NCBI RefSeq assembly: GCF_013403955.1
Contig: NZ_JABFDG010000005.1
Span: 303,492 to 367,491, forward strand
Length of the DNA: 64,000 nucleotides
Direction of reading: 5' to 3'
Origin: Winogradskyella vidalii
GTDB taxonomy: Bacteria > Bacteroidota > Bacteroidia > Flavobacteriales > Flavobacteriaceae
The notes beneath the pieces were generated by a model. It searched no databases, was not told the DNA's origin, and saw nothing but the letters and a program-made list of their open reading frames with translations. Positions 29,537 through 38,688 of the stretch are shown piece after piece; within the stretch, counting starts at the first letter, position 1; every line of letters starts with the position of its first letter. Made by a program: the position numbers and the translations under genes.

Positions 29537-30199
29537 CTATTTGTAGTCTCTTACAAATTTACGATAATGCATAATATCTTGTATAGATAGTACTATTAAA
29601 TTATGCTCATCTGCAAAGTCTAAAATGGTGTCCATTTTTGCCATTGTTCCATCATCGTTCATTAATTCACACAGTACAGCTTCTGGTTGTAAGCCTGCTA
29701 ATTTCATTAAATCGACGCTGCCTTCCGTATGACCTTGTCTTTCAAAAACACCATTGTTTTTTGCTCTTAAAGGAAAGATATGACCGGGTTTTGCTAAATC
29801 GTTGCTTGTCGCATTTTCTTTACAAGCTGCTTTAATAGTTGTTAGCCTGTCTTTAGCAGAAACCCCTGTGGTAACGCCTTCCTTTGCTTCAATTGAAATG
29901 GTAAAAGGGGTTTGGTAACTGCTGGTGTTTTCTTTGACCATATAAGGTAGTTCTAACGCATCTGCTTTTTTATTCGGTAAGCAAAGACAAACGATACCAC
30001 TGCATTTTCTAATCATGAGTGCCATTTGGTTATTCGTCATGGTATGAGCAGAGAATATTAAATCTCCTTCATTTTCTCTGTCTTCATCATCCATAAGGAC
30101 TATTCCATTTCCGTTTTGTAGGTGTATTAGGGCTTTTTCTAAGCGTTGTTGACTGTCTTTATTAAATGTTGTTAACGTCTCTATTTCTGTAAGTACCAT
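29537..30199 (-). CDS. ribB: 3,4-dihydroxy-2-butanone-4-phosphate synthase
   Basis: RibB makes the four-carbon unit of riboflavin from ribulose 5-phosphate. Catalytic motifs are [19 protein letters not shown] (acidic metal ligands) and [33 protein letters not shown] with the conserved His. At 220 residues it is the stand-alone synthase without a GTP cyclohydrolase II domain. No FMN riboswitch is evident in the ~210-base leader. Placed outside a rib cluster and upstream of a Crp/Fnr gene, it may be a second, specially regulated copy. Confidence 0.94.
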   Translation of the reverse strand: MVLTEIETLTTFNKDSQQRLEKALIHLQNGNGIVLMDDEDRENEGDLIFSAHTMTNNQMALMIRKCSGIVCLCLPNKKADALELPYMVKENTSSYQTPFTISIEAKEGVTTGVSAKDRLTTIKAACKENATSNDLAKPGHIFPLRAKNNGVFERQGHTEGSVDLMKLAGLQPEAVLCELMNDDGTMAKMDTILDFADEHNLIVLSIQDIMHYRKFVRDYK

Positions 30200-30435
30200 T
30201 TTTGTTTTTATTATTGATAGGCAAAACTAATACTGTCTAAAGTCAGATTATTTGACTTAAGTCAATAAATCGATTTTTTATTACTATAAGTTGTTTGCTT
30301 TGGTCTAAGTTGGCTTCAGACATGCTATAAGGTTGTTTTAAGCTTATTATAAGTATGCTATAACCACGCTATAACCTGTATTATAATTTTTTGTATATTG
30401 CTGTATTGTAGGTGTTTAACTTAAATTTTGGTGGT

Positions 30436-31185
30436 ATGGCAAAGCAGACTGGAATTATTCCTTTAGTAGGGACCTTAAATGGTATTAATTTTTATTATTT
30501 GAATGGCAAACCGATTGCACGCAAAGCGGGTGGTGGTTTTACTAAAAAAGCGATAAAGAACAAGGCTAGCATGCAGCGCGTACGCGAAAATGCTGATGAG
30601 TTTGGGCATTGTTCTGCAGTGAATAAAGCGTTTAGATTGGCATTGACTCCGTTTTATAGGGGGTATACTTTTTCGCATTTTCATAGTCGTTTGATGGGCT
30701 TGTTTACGCGTATTAAGGCTTTAGATACGATCAACAAACGCGGTAAACGTGTTGTTGCTGAAGGGCTAGGGCAGGCGCAAGGGCTGCAATTATTAGAGCA
30801 GTTTAGTTATACACCGGCTTGCAAGGTAGGGCAGGTTTTACCTTTTGAGTTTGGTATTTCTAACAGTGATTATACGTTGACCATTTCTGATTTTAACATA
30901 GCGCAGGTAGGCTTTGCGGATGGTGCTACCCATATGGCGCTGACGTATGGGGTTTTGGATTTTGATTTTAACCATTTAAATTATGCCTTGCATTTGGCTC
31001 CTCCTTTGGTTTTAGAGCGGTCTTATACGGGGTCTACTTTGGTTTTAACGCCTGATACGTTGCCCAATGGTTTGGGTACTGCGCTATGTGTGCTTGGTGT
31101 ACGGTTTTACCAGGAGGTTGATGGGGCTTTGTATGTTTTAAATGCTAAAGATAGTGTTGGGATTGCGGTTTTGAAATGTTTGTAG
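30436..31185 (+). CDS. DUF6266 family protein
   Basis: The start at ATG 30436 gives MAKQTGIIPLVGTLNGINFYYLNGKPIARKAGGG, the standard opening of this ~200-250-residue Bacteroidota family. The family has a basic N-terminus and beta-rich C-terminal half (NYALHLAPPLVLERSY ... LCVLGVRFYQEVDGALYVLNAKDS). Function unknown; such genes often occur in variable regions and in multiple copies. The last 55 coding bases plus 31 downstream bases recur at 32415-32500. It borders the first junction element of the cassette array. Confidence 0.75.
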   Translation: MAKQTGIIPLVGTLNGINFYYLNGKPIARKAGGGFTKKAIKNKASMQRVRENADEFGHCSAVNKAFRLALTPFYRGYTFSHFHSRLMGLFTRIKALDTINKRGKRVVAEGLGQAQGLQLLEQFSYTPACKVGQVLPFEFGISNSDYTLTISDFNIAQVGFADGATHMALTYGVLDFDFNHLNYALHLAPPLVLERSYTGSTLVLTPDTLPNGLGTALCVLGVRFYQEVDGALYVLNAKDSVGIAVLKCL

Positions 31186-31249
31186 GAAGATTGGGGTAGT
31201 GGAGGTGTTTTAGTTTATGAATAGAGCCTAATTTCTTTTTTATGCTAGC

Positions 31250-31376
31250 AACGTGTTTGTGTATGGTTAGTTGCGTGGTTAAGCAACTAAGTTAGCAAAC
31301 TTTTATGAACCCGTGAAAATTCCGCAGGAATTTTCGCAAGTAGGCTAGAACAAAGCAATTAATTATACACGGTGTT
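31250..31376. repeat. junction element J1 (type 1)
   Basis: First junction of the array, following the DUF6266 gene. It has left end AACGTGTTTGTGTAT and right end ATACACGGTGTT, arm 1 TTAGTTGC/GCAACTAA, and central arm GAAAATTCC-GCA-GGAATTTTC. The left flank reads CTAGC; the right flank opens a cassette with GGCATTT. Confidence 0.85.
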
Positions 31377-31407
31377 GGCATTTCGTTGTTTTTTCGTGTT
31401 AATTTTG

Positions 31408-31986
31408 TTAATCTAAATTCCAATGTCCAATATCTTGTTCATCGTCAGGCAAACCTAAATATGGTATATCTATATTACCTCTATCTTCATCTTCTTCTAA
31501 AGCGTCAATCGCATCTGACATTGCTTGTTCTTTCCAAGTATAATCTTCACGCTTTTTATTGATTTTTGGATAGTGAAATTTTCCTATTACGAAAGTTGCA
31601 GGTATGAAGATTCCATTTCTTGTTATCCCATGCTGATCTTCCAAAGGTTCTGATACATCAAACATCGTTTTCACTTCTGTTTCACAGTCAACTTTGTTGC
31701 TTCGGTAGGCATAACATTTATCATAAGTATAATCACAGAGTCTTTTTATGATTTTGTTATGAACACCTGTTATATAACTCATTGTGTGTACAGGATAGTC
31801 ATATCTGTCGTAGATATACTCTCTCTTATACATTAAGTCTTTGGTAATATCCATAACATTAGCATACATATTACTTCTGAAATAATTCATTGGTGCAATG
31901 ACTTCAATTGTCGTCTTTATACGCTCGTCATACTCATTTATAACGCTTTGTACTATTGCATGATATGTGTCTTTGTGTATTCTCAT
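31408..31986 (-). CDS. hypothetical cassette protein, 192 aa
   Basis: This is the only gene of the cassette bounded by GTTGGCATT (31374) and AATGCCAAC (32077). The protein is soluble and rich in Tyr and Asp, with no signal peptide. Segments such as AYRSNKVDCETEVKTMFDVSEP and the acidic C-terminus DALEEDEDRGNIDIPYLGLPDDEQ do not match a family I know. The gene nearly fills its cassette, with its stop 32 bases from the left end. Confidence 0.65.
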   Translation of the reverse strand: MRIHKDTYHAIVQSVINEYDERIKTTIEVIAPMNYFRSNMYANVMDITKDLMYKREYIYDRYDYPVHTMSYITGVHNKIIKRLCDYTYDKCYAYRSNKVDCETEVKTMFDVSEPLEDQHGITRNGIFIPATFVIGKFHYPKINKKREDYTWKEQAMSDAIDALEEDEDRGNIDIPYLGLPDDEQDIGHWNLD

Positions 31987-32074
31987 ATCTTATATCATTT
32001 TGATTTAATGTAAAATCCAATTTCTGTTTTGAATATTTACTCTTTATCCATCTTCCTTTCTAGCAATGAATGCC

Positions 32075-32329
32075 AACTCGTTATATCATAACTTTTATAA
32101 GTGATATCCTATAAATTTAGCGGGATATAACAAAAGTTACTTGTCCTAAAAATTAGGCGTGTTAAAGTTAATTATATTTATGAATATAGCTATACGTAGT
32201 TGTACGTATATGTCTCTAAATCATGGCTAAGTTAAAAGTTTCTGTTCTAGATAATTTACGGTAAACCGTAATGCTTAAGTTATAACAACCAAAACCCTAT
32301 AAAACGCCAAAAACCACCAGGCTTTTGCT
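32075..32329. repeat. junction element J2 (type 2, multi-hairpin)
   Basis: It begins AACTCGTTATATC right at the end of the previous cassette. It contains several self-complementary segments: AACTTTT/AAAAGTT with TGATATCC/GGATATAA, CCTAAAAATTAGG, TATACGTA-GTTG-TACGTATA, and the 16-base palindrome TTACGGTAAACCGTAA. Near-identical copies start at 36786 and 41638; diverged ones at 57033 and 62636. Confidence 0.85.
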
Positions 32330-32414
32330 TTGTGTCTCATTCCTCCAAGTTCCCCATTAACGTCAAATTTTCGTTCGTTTTTGTTTGAGTTTGGTATTAC
32401 TACTACGGATTTTT

Positions 32415-32500
32415 GTATGTTTTAAATGCTAAAGATAGTGTGGGGATTACGGTTTTGAAATGTTTGTAGGAAGATTGGGGTAGTGGAGGTGTTTTAGTTT
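32415..32500 (+). pseudogene. duplicated 3' tail of the DUF6266 gene
   Basis: These 86 bases repeat 31131-31216, from the codons for YVLNAKDSVG through the stop and 31 bases beyond, with three or four changes. No start codon or upstream half of the gene is present. It sits between junctions J2 and J3, i.e. inside the array, and shows that DNA from the array's left border was copied inward or that a second DUF6266 gene was lost by deletion. Confidence 0.75.
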
Positions 32501-32547
32501 GTTGCGTTACGTTATTGAATAGCGCTAAGTTTTATGGAATTGTTTGG

Positions 32548-32736
32548 GACGGTCTTGTATATGAAACGTAGCGTATAAATAGACGCTAAACTTTCGGATT
32601 GTACACGAGCCAAATTTTTATTTTTTATATTTATCTTTTAATGTTCTAAATATACAAAAATAAAAAATTGGCGACTTCGCAAATACACCTTAACTTCGAT
32701 TAAGCAACTAACTATCTATTAGCTATATACGTTGTT
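32548..32736. repeat. junction element J3 (type 3, long AT-rich stem)
   Basis: It aligns with J4 at 35011: GACGGTCTTGTATATG at the left and AGCTATATACGTTGTT at the right. The centre carries GCCAAATTTTTATTTTTT and AAATAAAAAATTGGC as an inverted repeat. The left AAC has become GAC. The stop codon of the Cap15-like gene (32723) lies inside this element. Confidence 0.8.
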
Positions 32737-33325
32737 TAGTAACGTTTTTTCTCTTCAGTTCGATTTCCCCTGTAGTTTCTCTTGATGTCCAATATTCTCC
32801 GTCCATTTCAGAAATTTTGAAACCGTCAAAACTCAATAAAGTTGTTCCGTAATGTATTTCACTTCTTTCTCTTACACTTCGTTTAGGTGTATTTTGATAA
32901 GAATAAAATAGTCTTTGAAGACCTCTTTCCGTATCTATATCGAAAGATGCTCCCGTACTATAACTAGTACTTTCTCCTGTTTTAATGCTAATCTGAATAT
33001 TGAAAAAATTCTGTTCGATTTTTACTTCAGTTGGTATTGGGTCAAGGCTTTTGTTTTTATAGTTTGATAATAATGTTCCTTCCCATTCTCCGGATAAGTT
33101 TGGAAATGGCACTAACCAAGGATAAAATATTTTGCATTTCCACAACCATTTTATAAATATTAACCAAAGTATAATATTTACAGAAATAGCAGTAGATATA
33201 TGGCTTAAAGCTTTTGTGAAATTAATACTATCTAGATTTTGAGTAATTAAAAATATGATTCCATAAACAATGAAAGCTAAACCTATTATTGTAAAAGCAT
33301 AAATTCTAATATTATATTTTATCAT
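32723..33325 (-). CDS. Cap15-like CBASS effector: two TM helices plus beta-barrel cyclic-nucleotide receptor domain
   Basis: At 200 residues, two hydrophobic helices (about 8-27 and 46-63) are followed by a beta-rich domain from residue 74: PNLSGEWEGTLLSNY, VKIEQNFFNIQISIKTGEST, SEIHYGTTLLSF and DGEYWTSRETTGEIELKR. This order and the GEWEGxLxS and DGEYWT motifs match Cap15-type (2TM-beta) effectors, in which nucleotide binding triggers membrane disruption and cell death. It follows the CD-NTase gene by 10 bases on the same strand. Its last codons and stop are provided by the junction element. The effector role is inference from family. Confidence 0.75.
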   Translation of the reverse strand: MIKYNIRIYAFTIIGLAFIVYGIIFLITQNLDSINFTKALSHISTAISVNIILWLIFIKWLWKCKIFYPWLVPFPNLSGEWEGTLLSNYKNKSLDPIPTEVKIEQNFFNIQISIKTGESTSYSTGASFDIDTERGLQRLFYSYQNTPKRSVRERSEIHYGTTLLSFDGFKISEMDGEYWTSRETTGEIELKRKNVTKQRI

Positions 33326-33335
33326 ATTTTGAGTT

Positions 33336-34226
33336 TTAGTATTCTAGATAATTCCATAATTCTTGCATATAATTATTTACATCTGAATAAGACCATTTTC
33401 TTTCAGAATGGAAAAGATAGAACAATTCTGAAACCTCTCCCCATTCTTTGCAGTCGACTTGTTCTTTAGTGTTCTGATAAATGTAATTTATTGATTCTTT
33501 AAGTCTTTTCTCCCAAGTATCATAATCGTTCATAATTCTATTTGGGGTATTCCAAACCAAACACTCTAAAAGAAAAGAAGTAATGTTATCGCTTACATTT
33601 TCTCCATCATCTATCATTTTATAACGCAACTTTCGATGTAGTCTAGTAAGTCTTTTAAATCTTCTTGAAGTTTTAGAATTTTTGTCTATACCATTTGCAA
33701 TATGTTGTTTTGGAAAATTCTCTATCCATTTGCTTTTGTCTGTTCTAAATTTAGTGCCAGTTGTATAACTCCCGTTATTTTTAAATCTACGATACTCCCA
33801 AGTTGGGACAACATCTGTTTCAATTCTTGTAGAACTAGCAACGATTGTAATACACTTGTCATTACGTTTTACATCAGACCTTCCAAATTTATCGACTAAA
33901 GCTTGTTCTACGTCATCTTTAAATTCCGTATAAGTGTATGTAGCTGGATTTGTAAGACCAAGTTCCTCTTTTGTTTTTTCTTTTGGTAGAGTATAAAAGA
34001 AGCCACCTGTATAACAAACATTTATATCAATATCGCTATTAAGTCTTACGTTAGTCTTATTGGCGTAAGAACCTTGACCGAACGTTTCAGTTGATTTTTT
34101 CTTTAATTTTTCATTTGAGCTTATTGCATCTCTAACACTAGATTCTGAATTTTTAAGTTTAGTTTCTTCAGTTTTACTAGGTGGTTTAGTGTAGCTTATT
34201 AATTGGTCTTCTGTAAATTTTGCCAT
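33336..34226 (-). CDS. CD-NTase (cGAS/DncV-like nucleotidyltransferase)
   Basis: The catalytic core shows GQGSYANKTNVRLNSDIDINV, with the Gly-Ser at residues 52-53 and metal Asp at 65 and 67, and the third Asp at about 138 in IETDVVPTWEYRRF. An OAS1-like C-terminal helical half follows (RFKRLTRLHRKLRYKMID ... ITSFLLECLVWNTPN). At 296 residues it is the normal length for CBASS cyclic oligonucleotide synthases. The product cannot be told from sequence. Four bases separate it from the upstream GGDEF gene and ten from the Cap15-like effector, so the three form one operon. No Cap2/Cap3 (E1/E2, JAB) or HORMA/TRIP13 partner is present, as in short type I CBASS. Confidence 0.85.
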   Translation of the reverse strand: MAKFTEDQLISYTKPPSKTEETKLKNSESSVRDAISSNEKLKKKSTETFGQGSYANKTNVRLNSDIDINVCYTGGFFYTLPKEKTKEELGLTNPATYTYTEFKDDVEQALVDKFGRSDVKRNDKCITIVASSTRIETDVVPTWEYRRFKNNGSYTTGTKFRTDKSKWIENFPKQHIANGIDKNSKTSRRFKRLTRLHRKLRYKMIDDGENVSDNITSFLLECLVWNTPNRIMNDYDTWEKRLKESINYIYQNTKEQVDCKEWGEVSELFYLFHSERKWSYSDVNNYMQELWNYLEY

Positions 34227-34230
34227 ACAA

Positions 34231-34989
34231 TCAAATAATAATTTTGGTGTTGTTTTTTCCTGTTTTCTTTTTTGCTTTTTGCAAGGCTTGATTTAACCTT
34301 TCAAAAACTACTTCTCTTGTTTCCCCAATGTTAAATTCGGTTACTCCACAAGAAACAGTAAGGTTAAAGCTGTCTTTGTCAACTTTGAATGTTGAATCTT
34401 CTATTAATTTTCTCTTACGTTCAGAAGCAAGTTGAGCATTCGAAATAGTAGTTTTTTTTGCTATAATTAAAAACTCGTCTCCTCTCATAAAGTATCTAAA
34501 AGTTTCGTCTGTTATACGACCATCTTTCTTTAATAAGTTTCCTAGTTTTGATAAAATATTATCAGCTATTTTATAACTGTTTTCTTCATTGAATTTTTTA
34601 AAATCGTCAACGTCAATTAGAATTAAGGAAATAGGTTCTTCTTTTGTGTTTCTTACTTTTTCTATTCTTACAAGTTCTAATTCAAGTGCTTTATGATTCT
34701 TTAGACCTGTCAAGTTATCTATTTGATTTTCAGATTGTATTGCTTTTAGTTTCCTATTAAACAGGTAAATAGAAAGTAAAAAACTCGCTATAACAAGTAA
34801 TAATGAAATTAATAAAATTGACCATATTGTTAAATTGAATTCTATTTTAAGCCACTCTTTTACTACAGGAATATATTTTAGAACAATTACAAGTAAAACC
34901 GAAAAAATCAAATATTTTAACGAGTCGTAAAAAGCCTTTGAAAGGGCATCTTTTTTAAATTTAATAAATGAGTCTCTTAAATATTTCAT
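34231..34989 (-). CDS. membrane GGDEF-domain protein heading a CBASS-like operon
   Basis: Two TM helices (about residues 22-44 and 50-73) anchor a GGDEF domain. The domain has DNLTGLKNHKALELEL, the metal strand SLILIDVDDFKKFNE, the signature FMRGDEFLII (RGDEF in place of GGDEF) and VSCGVTEFN. The catalytic Asp/Glu residues are kept, so nucleotide cyclase activity is possible. An allosteric RxxD (RITD) lies upstream of the signature with two extra residues. It is first in the operon with the CD-NTase and Cap15-like genes. A GGDEF enzyme is not a standard CBASS part; the nearest known parallel is the mCpol/2TM-beta (Panoptes) arrangement, where a Cas10-like GGDEF-fold enzyme controls a 2TM-beta effector. 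Confidence 0.8.
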   Translation of the reverse strand: MKYLRDSFIKFKKDALSKAFYDSLKYLIFSVLLVIVLKYIPVVKEWLKIEFNLTIWSILLISLLLVIASFLLSIYLFNRKLKAIQSENQIDNLTGLKNHKALELELVRIEKVRNTKEEPISLILIDVDDFKKFNEENSYKIADNILSKLGNLLKKDGRITDETFRYFMRGDEFLIIAKKTTISNAQLASERKRKLIEDSTFKVDKDSFNLTVSCGVTEFNIGETREVVFERLNQALQKAKKKTGKNNTKIII

Positions 34990-35010
34990 TGGTTTCTTCA
35001 GATGTTGCCT

Positions 35011-35195
35011 AACGGTCTTGTATATGGCTCGTAGCGTGCAAATTAGCGATTATTTTTCGGTTGAGCACAAGCCAGATTTTTAAATTTCACTTTTATTTTT
35101 TTATTAGAAATCGTCAAATTTAAAAATTTGGCGACTTCCAAATATGCCTTAACTTTGATTTAGCAACTACTTAGCTATGAGTTATATACGTTGTT
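35011..35195. repeat. junction element J4 (type 3)
   Basis: Left end GCCTAACGGTCTTGTATATG, which here matches the canonical integron inverse core RYYYAAC. Centre GCCAGATTTTTAAATTT and AAATTTAAAAATTTGGC form a long AT stem. Right end ATATACGTTGTT. Confidence 0.85.
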
Positions 35196-35307
35196 GGCAA
35201 CTGGCATTATTTTCAACTTATAAAGTTATCAGCTTCTAATTAATAATTAATTGATGTTTAATTGTTGTTCTTACATTTGTTATTTTCTTATTGTTCATTA
35301 AACCACA

Positions 35308-36732
35308 TTATTTTATCAATAATTCGTCTAAAAAAGCCTTTAGTAAATCCCCATCTGGTGCAGGCGCTTTGCTTTTTGTCAATTCACCTTCTTGATTGAA
35401 TAGCAAATATCTAGGGAAACTTCTAATGTTTGATTCTTGGTAAAACTTTGCTTCAGGATAATTTGTTGCCAAATAGCTATTGGTTAGTTTATTATTGTCT
35501 GATGCTGTCACCCATTTACTTTCATAGGTATCAACTGAAATAAAAACAAAAACTATTTCTTCCTGACTGTACGTTTTTTTAAGATATTCATATGATGAAA
35601 ATGCATCTATACAAGGGGCACACCAACTTGCCCAAAAATCAATAAAAACAATTTTACCTTTATTTTGGTTTAATATTTGACCTAAAGTAGTGGTTGTCAT
35701 ATTGTAAGAAGTCAATTGAACATCTTTAACAAGCCCTAAAATTGATGATGTGTCGTTTTCATCATCTTTAAATTTGTCATCTGGAAATAATAGGTTGTAT
35801 TTTACCAACCTATCATCAAATGTCGATTTCGGATGATCTATTTTAATATTTTTTAAAGCTTCCTTTAGAAGAATTTTTTTATTTTTCTTCGAGAAATAAT
35901 CTTTTGAATAAACAAAATCAAAACTTTCAAGAAAATTTCTTGCCATTCCATTTCCCAGAGATACCGTTTTAACCTTTAAGTTTTCAAAGACGAATTTCCT
36001 CAAATAATCTTTGTATGCTTTGATATGTAGATCTTCGTTTTTAAATTGATCAATATCAAATTCACTTCGGTTAGCAGCTTTCTTATAGGTATATTTTTTT
36101 TGAAAATAAGAATATTCCGCATTGGAAATTAAATCATTATCGCAAAAAGAATCAATAGTAAATAGCACTTTATCATAACTTTCATTCATTTTATCTATTC
36201 TCTTCTTTCTATCAAGTTTGAAAGGGTTAAATATTCCGTTCATAGGATCATTTGCACTATCAAATTCAGCTGTTTGTAGAATTAATTCCAAGTCATTTTT
36301 CTTTAAAACTCTATTTTTTAAATTTAGAATTGGTTTCTCATCTACGTAATCTATATAAGCTGAGTCTCCTCTTCTCAGAATATACGTTATTGATTTCCCC
36401 GGATTATATCTGAGTTTCAAAAAGATGGTATCTAGATCAAATTCTCTGACTAAGGCTGAATCTCTTTTATCATATTCAATTTCATTGACAGTTGTATTGT
36501 TAAATGTTTTATAGGTAAAGGCTGGACTTTTATCAGTTCTGGTTCCATTCATCCCGATTTTTACACGATGCTGAATTTTAGGAATATTAGAAATATTCAA
36601 GTGTATTTTTTGAGTAACGATTTCTACATTATTTTCTTCATTAAGATTATTGAGCTTTTTTTCTACTTTATTTGTGCACGATAAAACTAAAATTGAGATA
36701 ATTAAAAGATAGTTTGTTTTATGATTGCTCAT
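35308..36732 (-). CDS. TlpA-like thioredoxin-domain lipoprotein, 474 aa
   Basis: The signal peptide MSNHKTNYLLIISILVLSCTNK has a lipobox Cys at residue 19. About 300 residues of poorly conserved, Lys/Asp/Phe-rich sequence precede a C-terminal thioredoxin fold with the redox motif IVFIDFWASWCAPCIDAFSS and LRSFPRYLLFN (cis-Pro region). This is the TlpA/ResA type, a periplasmic or surface thiol-disulphide oxidoreductase. It is alone in the cassette GTTGGCAAC (35193) to GTTGCCAAC (36788), whose ends pair perfectly over nine bases. Confidence 0.87.
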   Translation of the reverse strand: MSNHKTNYLLIISILVLSCTNKVEKKLNNLNEENNVEIVTQKIHLNISNIPKIQHRVKIGMNGTRTDKSPAFTYKTFNNTTVNEIEYDKRDSALVREFDLDTIFLKLRYNPGKSITYILRRGDSAYIDYVDEKPILNLKNRVLKKNDLELILQTAEFDSANDPMNGIFNPFKLDRKKRIDKMNESYDKVLFTIDSFCDNDLISNAEYSYFQKKYTYKKAANRSEFDIDQFKNEDLHIKAYKDYLRKFVFENLKVKTVSLGNGMARNFLESFDFVYSKDYFSKKNKKILLKEALKNIKIDHPKSTFDDRLVKYNLLFPDDKFKDDENDTSSILGLVKDVQLTSYNMTTTTLGQILNQNKGKIVFIDFWASWCAPCIDAFSSYEYLKKTYSQEEIVFVFISVDTYESKWVTASDNNKLTNSYLATNYPEAKFYQESNIRSFPRYLLFNQEGELTKSKAPAPDGDLLKAFLDELLIK

Positions 36733-36785
36733 TGTTTTTAGAAATAAATGATTATGTAGTTCTTGATTGGTTTTTGCTTGTTGCC

Positions 36786-37200
36786 AACTCGTTATATCAT
36801 AACTTTTATAAGTGATATCCCATAAATTTAGCGGGATATAACAAAAGTTACTTGTCCTAAAAAGTAGGCGTGTTAAAGTTAATTATATTTATGAATATAG
36901 CTATACGTAGTTGTACGTATATGTCTCTAAATCATGGCTAAGTTAAAAGTTTCTGTTCTTGATCATTTACGGTAAACCGTAATGCTTAAGTTATAACAAC
37001 CAAAACCTTATAAAACGCCAAAAACCACCAGGCTTTTGCTAGGCGGTTTTTAAATTAATAGTTAGAACATGCTATAAAAGCATTGGTTTTTTACTTTTAA
37101 GATTGGTTTAGCAGATATCGACGGTATAGCAAATTTGCGTCTTGATTGCTATTGGGGTTGGTAAGCAGACGAGAAGTAGCAATTAATTTTATACGGTGTT
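36786..37200. repeat. junction element J5 (type 2 followed by a type-1-like right half)
   Basis: AACTCGTTATATC start, with the same hairpins as J2 and the AAAACC/GGTTTT hairpin near 37020-37050. After ~350 bases it ends as type 1: GTAAGC ... AGAAGTAGCAATTAATTTTATACGGTGTT. This composite shows that type 2 sequence occupies the left part of a normal junction. Confidence 0.82.
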
Positions 37201-37213
37201 GGCATAGTTATTT

Positions 37214-38290
37214 TTAGTCAGCAATAAACTCTCCCCAAGTAAATAGTACTTTATCAAAGTTTGTTCTTGTATTTGAAAAGTAAGCTTTAACTTCTTTTTT
37301 ATAAAATTTGTATTCCAATGTTTTGGTGTCAATTATGATAGTTCCATTCTTATTTTTAGAATATAATTCTGTTAAAAAATATCTGTTGTTTGGTAAAAAA
37401 ATATTCTTGTTATGTTCTAAAGCTCCTAATTTTCTGCCTTTGAATGCATCAAATCCGCATTTTACCTTGAAGATTAGTTTTTCTGAGCCGTTTTCGGTTA
37501 AATATATATTGCAAAGAGTATCATTTTTACTTTGACCAATATATTTGTTCAATTTTTTGCTTTTAACGTTTGCTTTGAAATTAATAAAAATTGAGTCTTG
37601 AGTTATTAATTTCCAATCTTTTGTCCTATTAATTGTATCAGTAACTTTTTCATTAACTAAATCATATTTCTTAAATAATCTATCCCCTTTATTGTCATAA
37701 GTTGAATAAAACAATTGTTTTTGATTCGGACTTATATAAAAATGTACTGCTTGCTCTTTCAGGTTACACATTTGGACTAATTCTTTAGTGTTTACCGATA
37801 ACGAATAAAGCGTTGCTTCTTTTAGTTCATTATGTTTCATAAGAAATAAGTTTTCTGAATTTTTACTCCATTGAAATTCAGATTCCCAAAAAGCATTATC
37901 ATTGTCTAAAATATGATTTTGAATTGGATGTATGCTTTTTATTTCTTTTCCGTTATTGTCAATAATTATAATTTGATTTTCACTTTTAAAGGCTATAAAA
38001 TTTGAGTTTGGTGATACAAAAACATAGTTGTCATAAAATCGTTCTCCTACAGCACCTTTGAAAATAGGTTTTTCCAAATTTAAATCTCCATTTTTTGAGA
38101 AAAACAATTCTCTTTCTGAATAGTAAAAAACGGGTTTAGAAGTTTGAACTTTAAGACTTTCAGTTGGTTTAAATTCAATTAATTCTATTGGTCTGTTTTC
38201 ATTAGTTTTAAAAAGAATAATCCCTAAAATTTTAAACAAAAGATACCCCCCTAAAATTATAATTCCAATAAATATTATTTTCTTTCTCAA
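37214..38290 (-). CDS. membrane-anchored beta-propeller-like protein, 358 aa
   Basis: An N-terminal TM helix (KIIFIGIIILGGYLLFKILGIILF) anchors a protein with repeating strand patterns such as SPNSNFIAFKSENQIIIIDNNGKEI, YSLSVNTKELVQMC and SPNQKQLFYSTYDNKGDRLF. These resemble TolB/DPP-IV-type propeller blades. No catalytic motif is visible. It fills the cassette opened by GTTGGCATAG and closed by TATGCCCAAC, where one extra C interrupts the pairing. Confidence 0.65.
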   Translation of the reverse strand: MRKKIIFIGIIILGGYLLFKILGIILFKTNENRPIELIEFKPTESLKVQTSKPVFYYSERELFFSKNGDLNLEKPIFKGAVGERFYDNYVFVSPNSNFIAFKSENQIIIIDNNGKEIKSIHPIQNHILDNDNAFWESEFQWSKNSENLFLMKHNELKEATLYSLSVNTKELVQMCNLKEQAVHFYISPNQKQLFYSTYDNKGDRLFKKYDLVNEKVTDTINRTKDWKLITQDSIFINFKANVKSKKLNKYIGQSKNDTLCNIYLTENGSEKLIFKVKCGFDAFKGRKLGALEHNKNIFLPNNRYFLTELYSKNKNGTIIIDTKTLEYKFYKKEVKAYFSNTRTNFDKVLFTWGEFIAD

Positions 38291-38312
38291 TGTTCGTTTT
38301 AATTATGCCCAA

Positions 38313-38461
38313 CGTGTTTGTGTATGGTTTACTTCGTCTGTTCGCTGCGCTCGGGTGTGGCGTGGTTAGGCACGTAATTTAGCAAATAAAAACCGAATAG
38401 AAAATTTGCGAGGACTTTTGTAAGTAGGCTAGAACTAGCAAGATATGATATGTATATAGTT
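38313..38461. repeat. junction element J6 (type 1, right end degenerate)
   Basis: AACGTGTTTGTGTATGG start and a ~27-base GC-richer insert CTTCGTCTGTTCGCTGCGC also seen in J9 and J10. The central arm is worn (GAAAATTTGCGAGGACTTTT), and the right end reads TATGTATATAGTT instead of TATACACGGTGTT. The ~230 bases to the next gene hold its promoter only. Confidence 0.75.
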
Positions 38462-38688
38462 ATTTAAAATTGATAAGTATTCTCAACTTAAAAAATTTAT
38501 GTATTAGCATTTTGTTAGTTTTTTTTCTTAATTAAAAATATAGCTTTATTTATCCACCTTAATAAGTCTTTCATAGAACATACACTAATACATTAGAACT
38601 TTATTGTAAAAATACCCAATAGCGGGTATTTTATCCCTTATGGTTATTATATAGATTTGGATTGTTATTAATCAATGCATTATAAATT

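Noticed and set aside
29537..30411. FMN riboswitch upstream of ribB
   Set aside because: The ~210-base leader lacks the conserved RFN-element blocks that I would expect to recognise.
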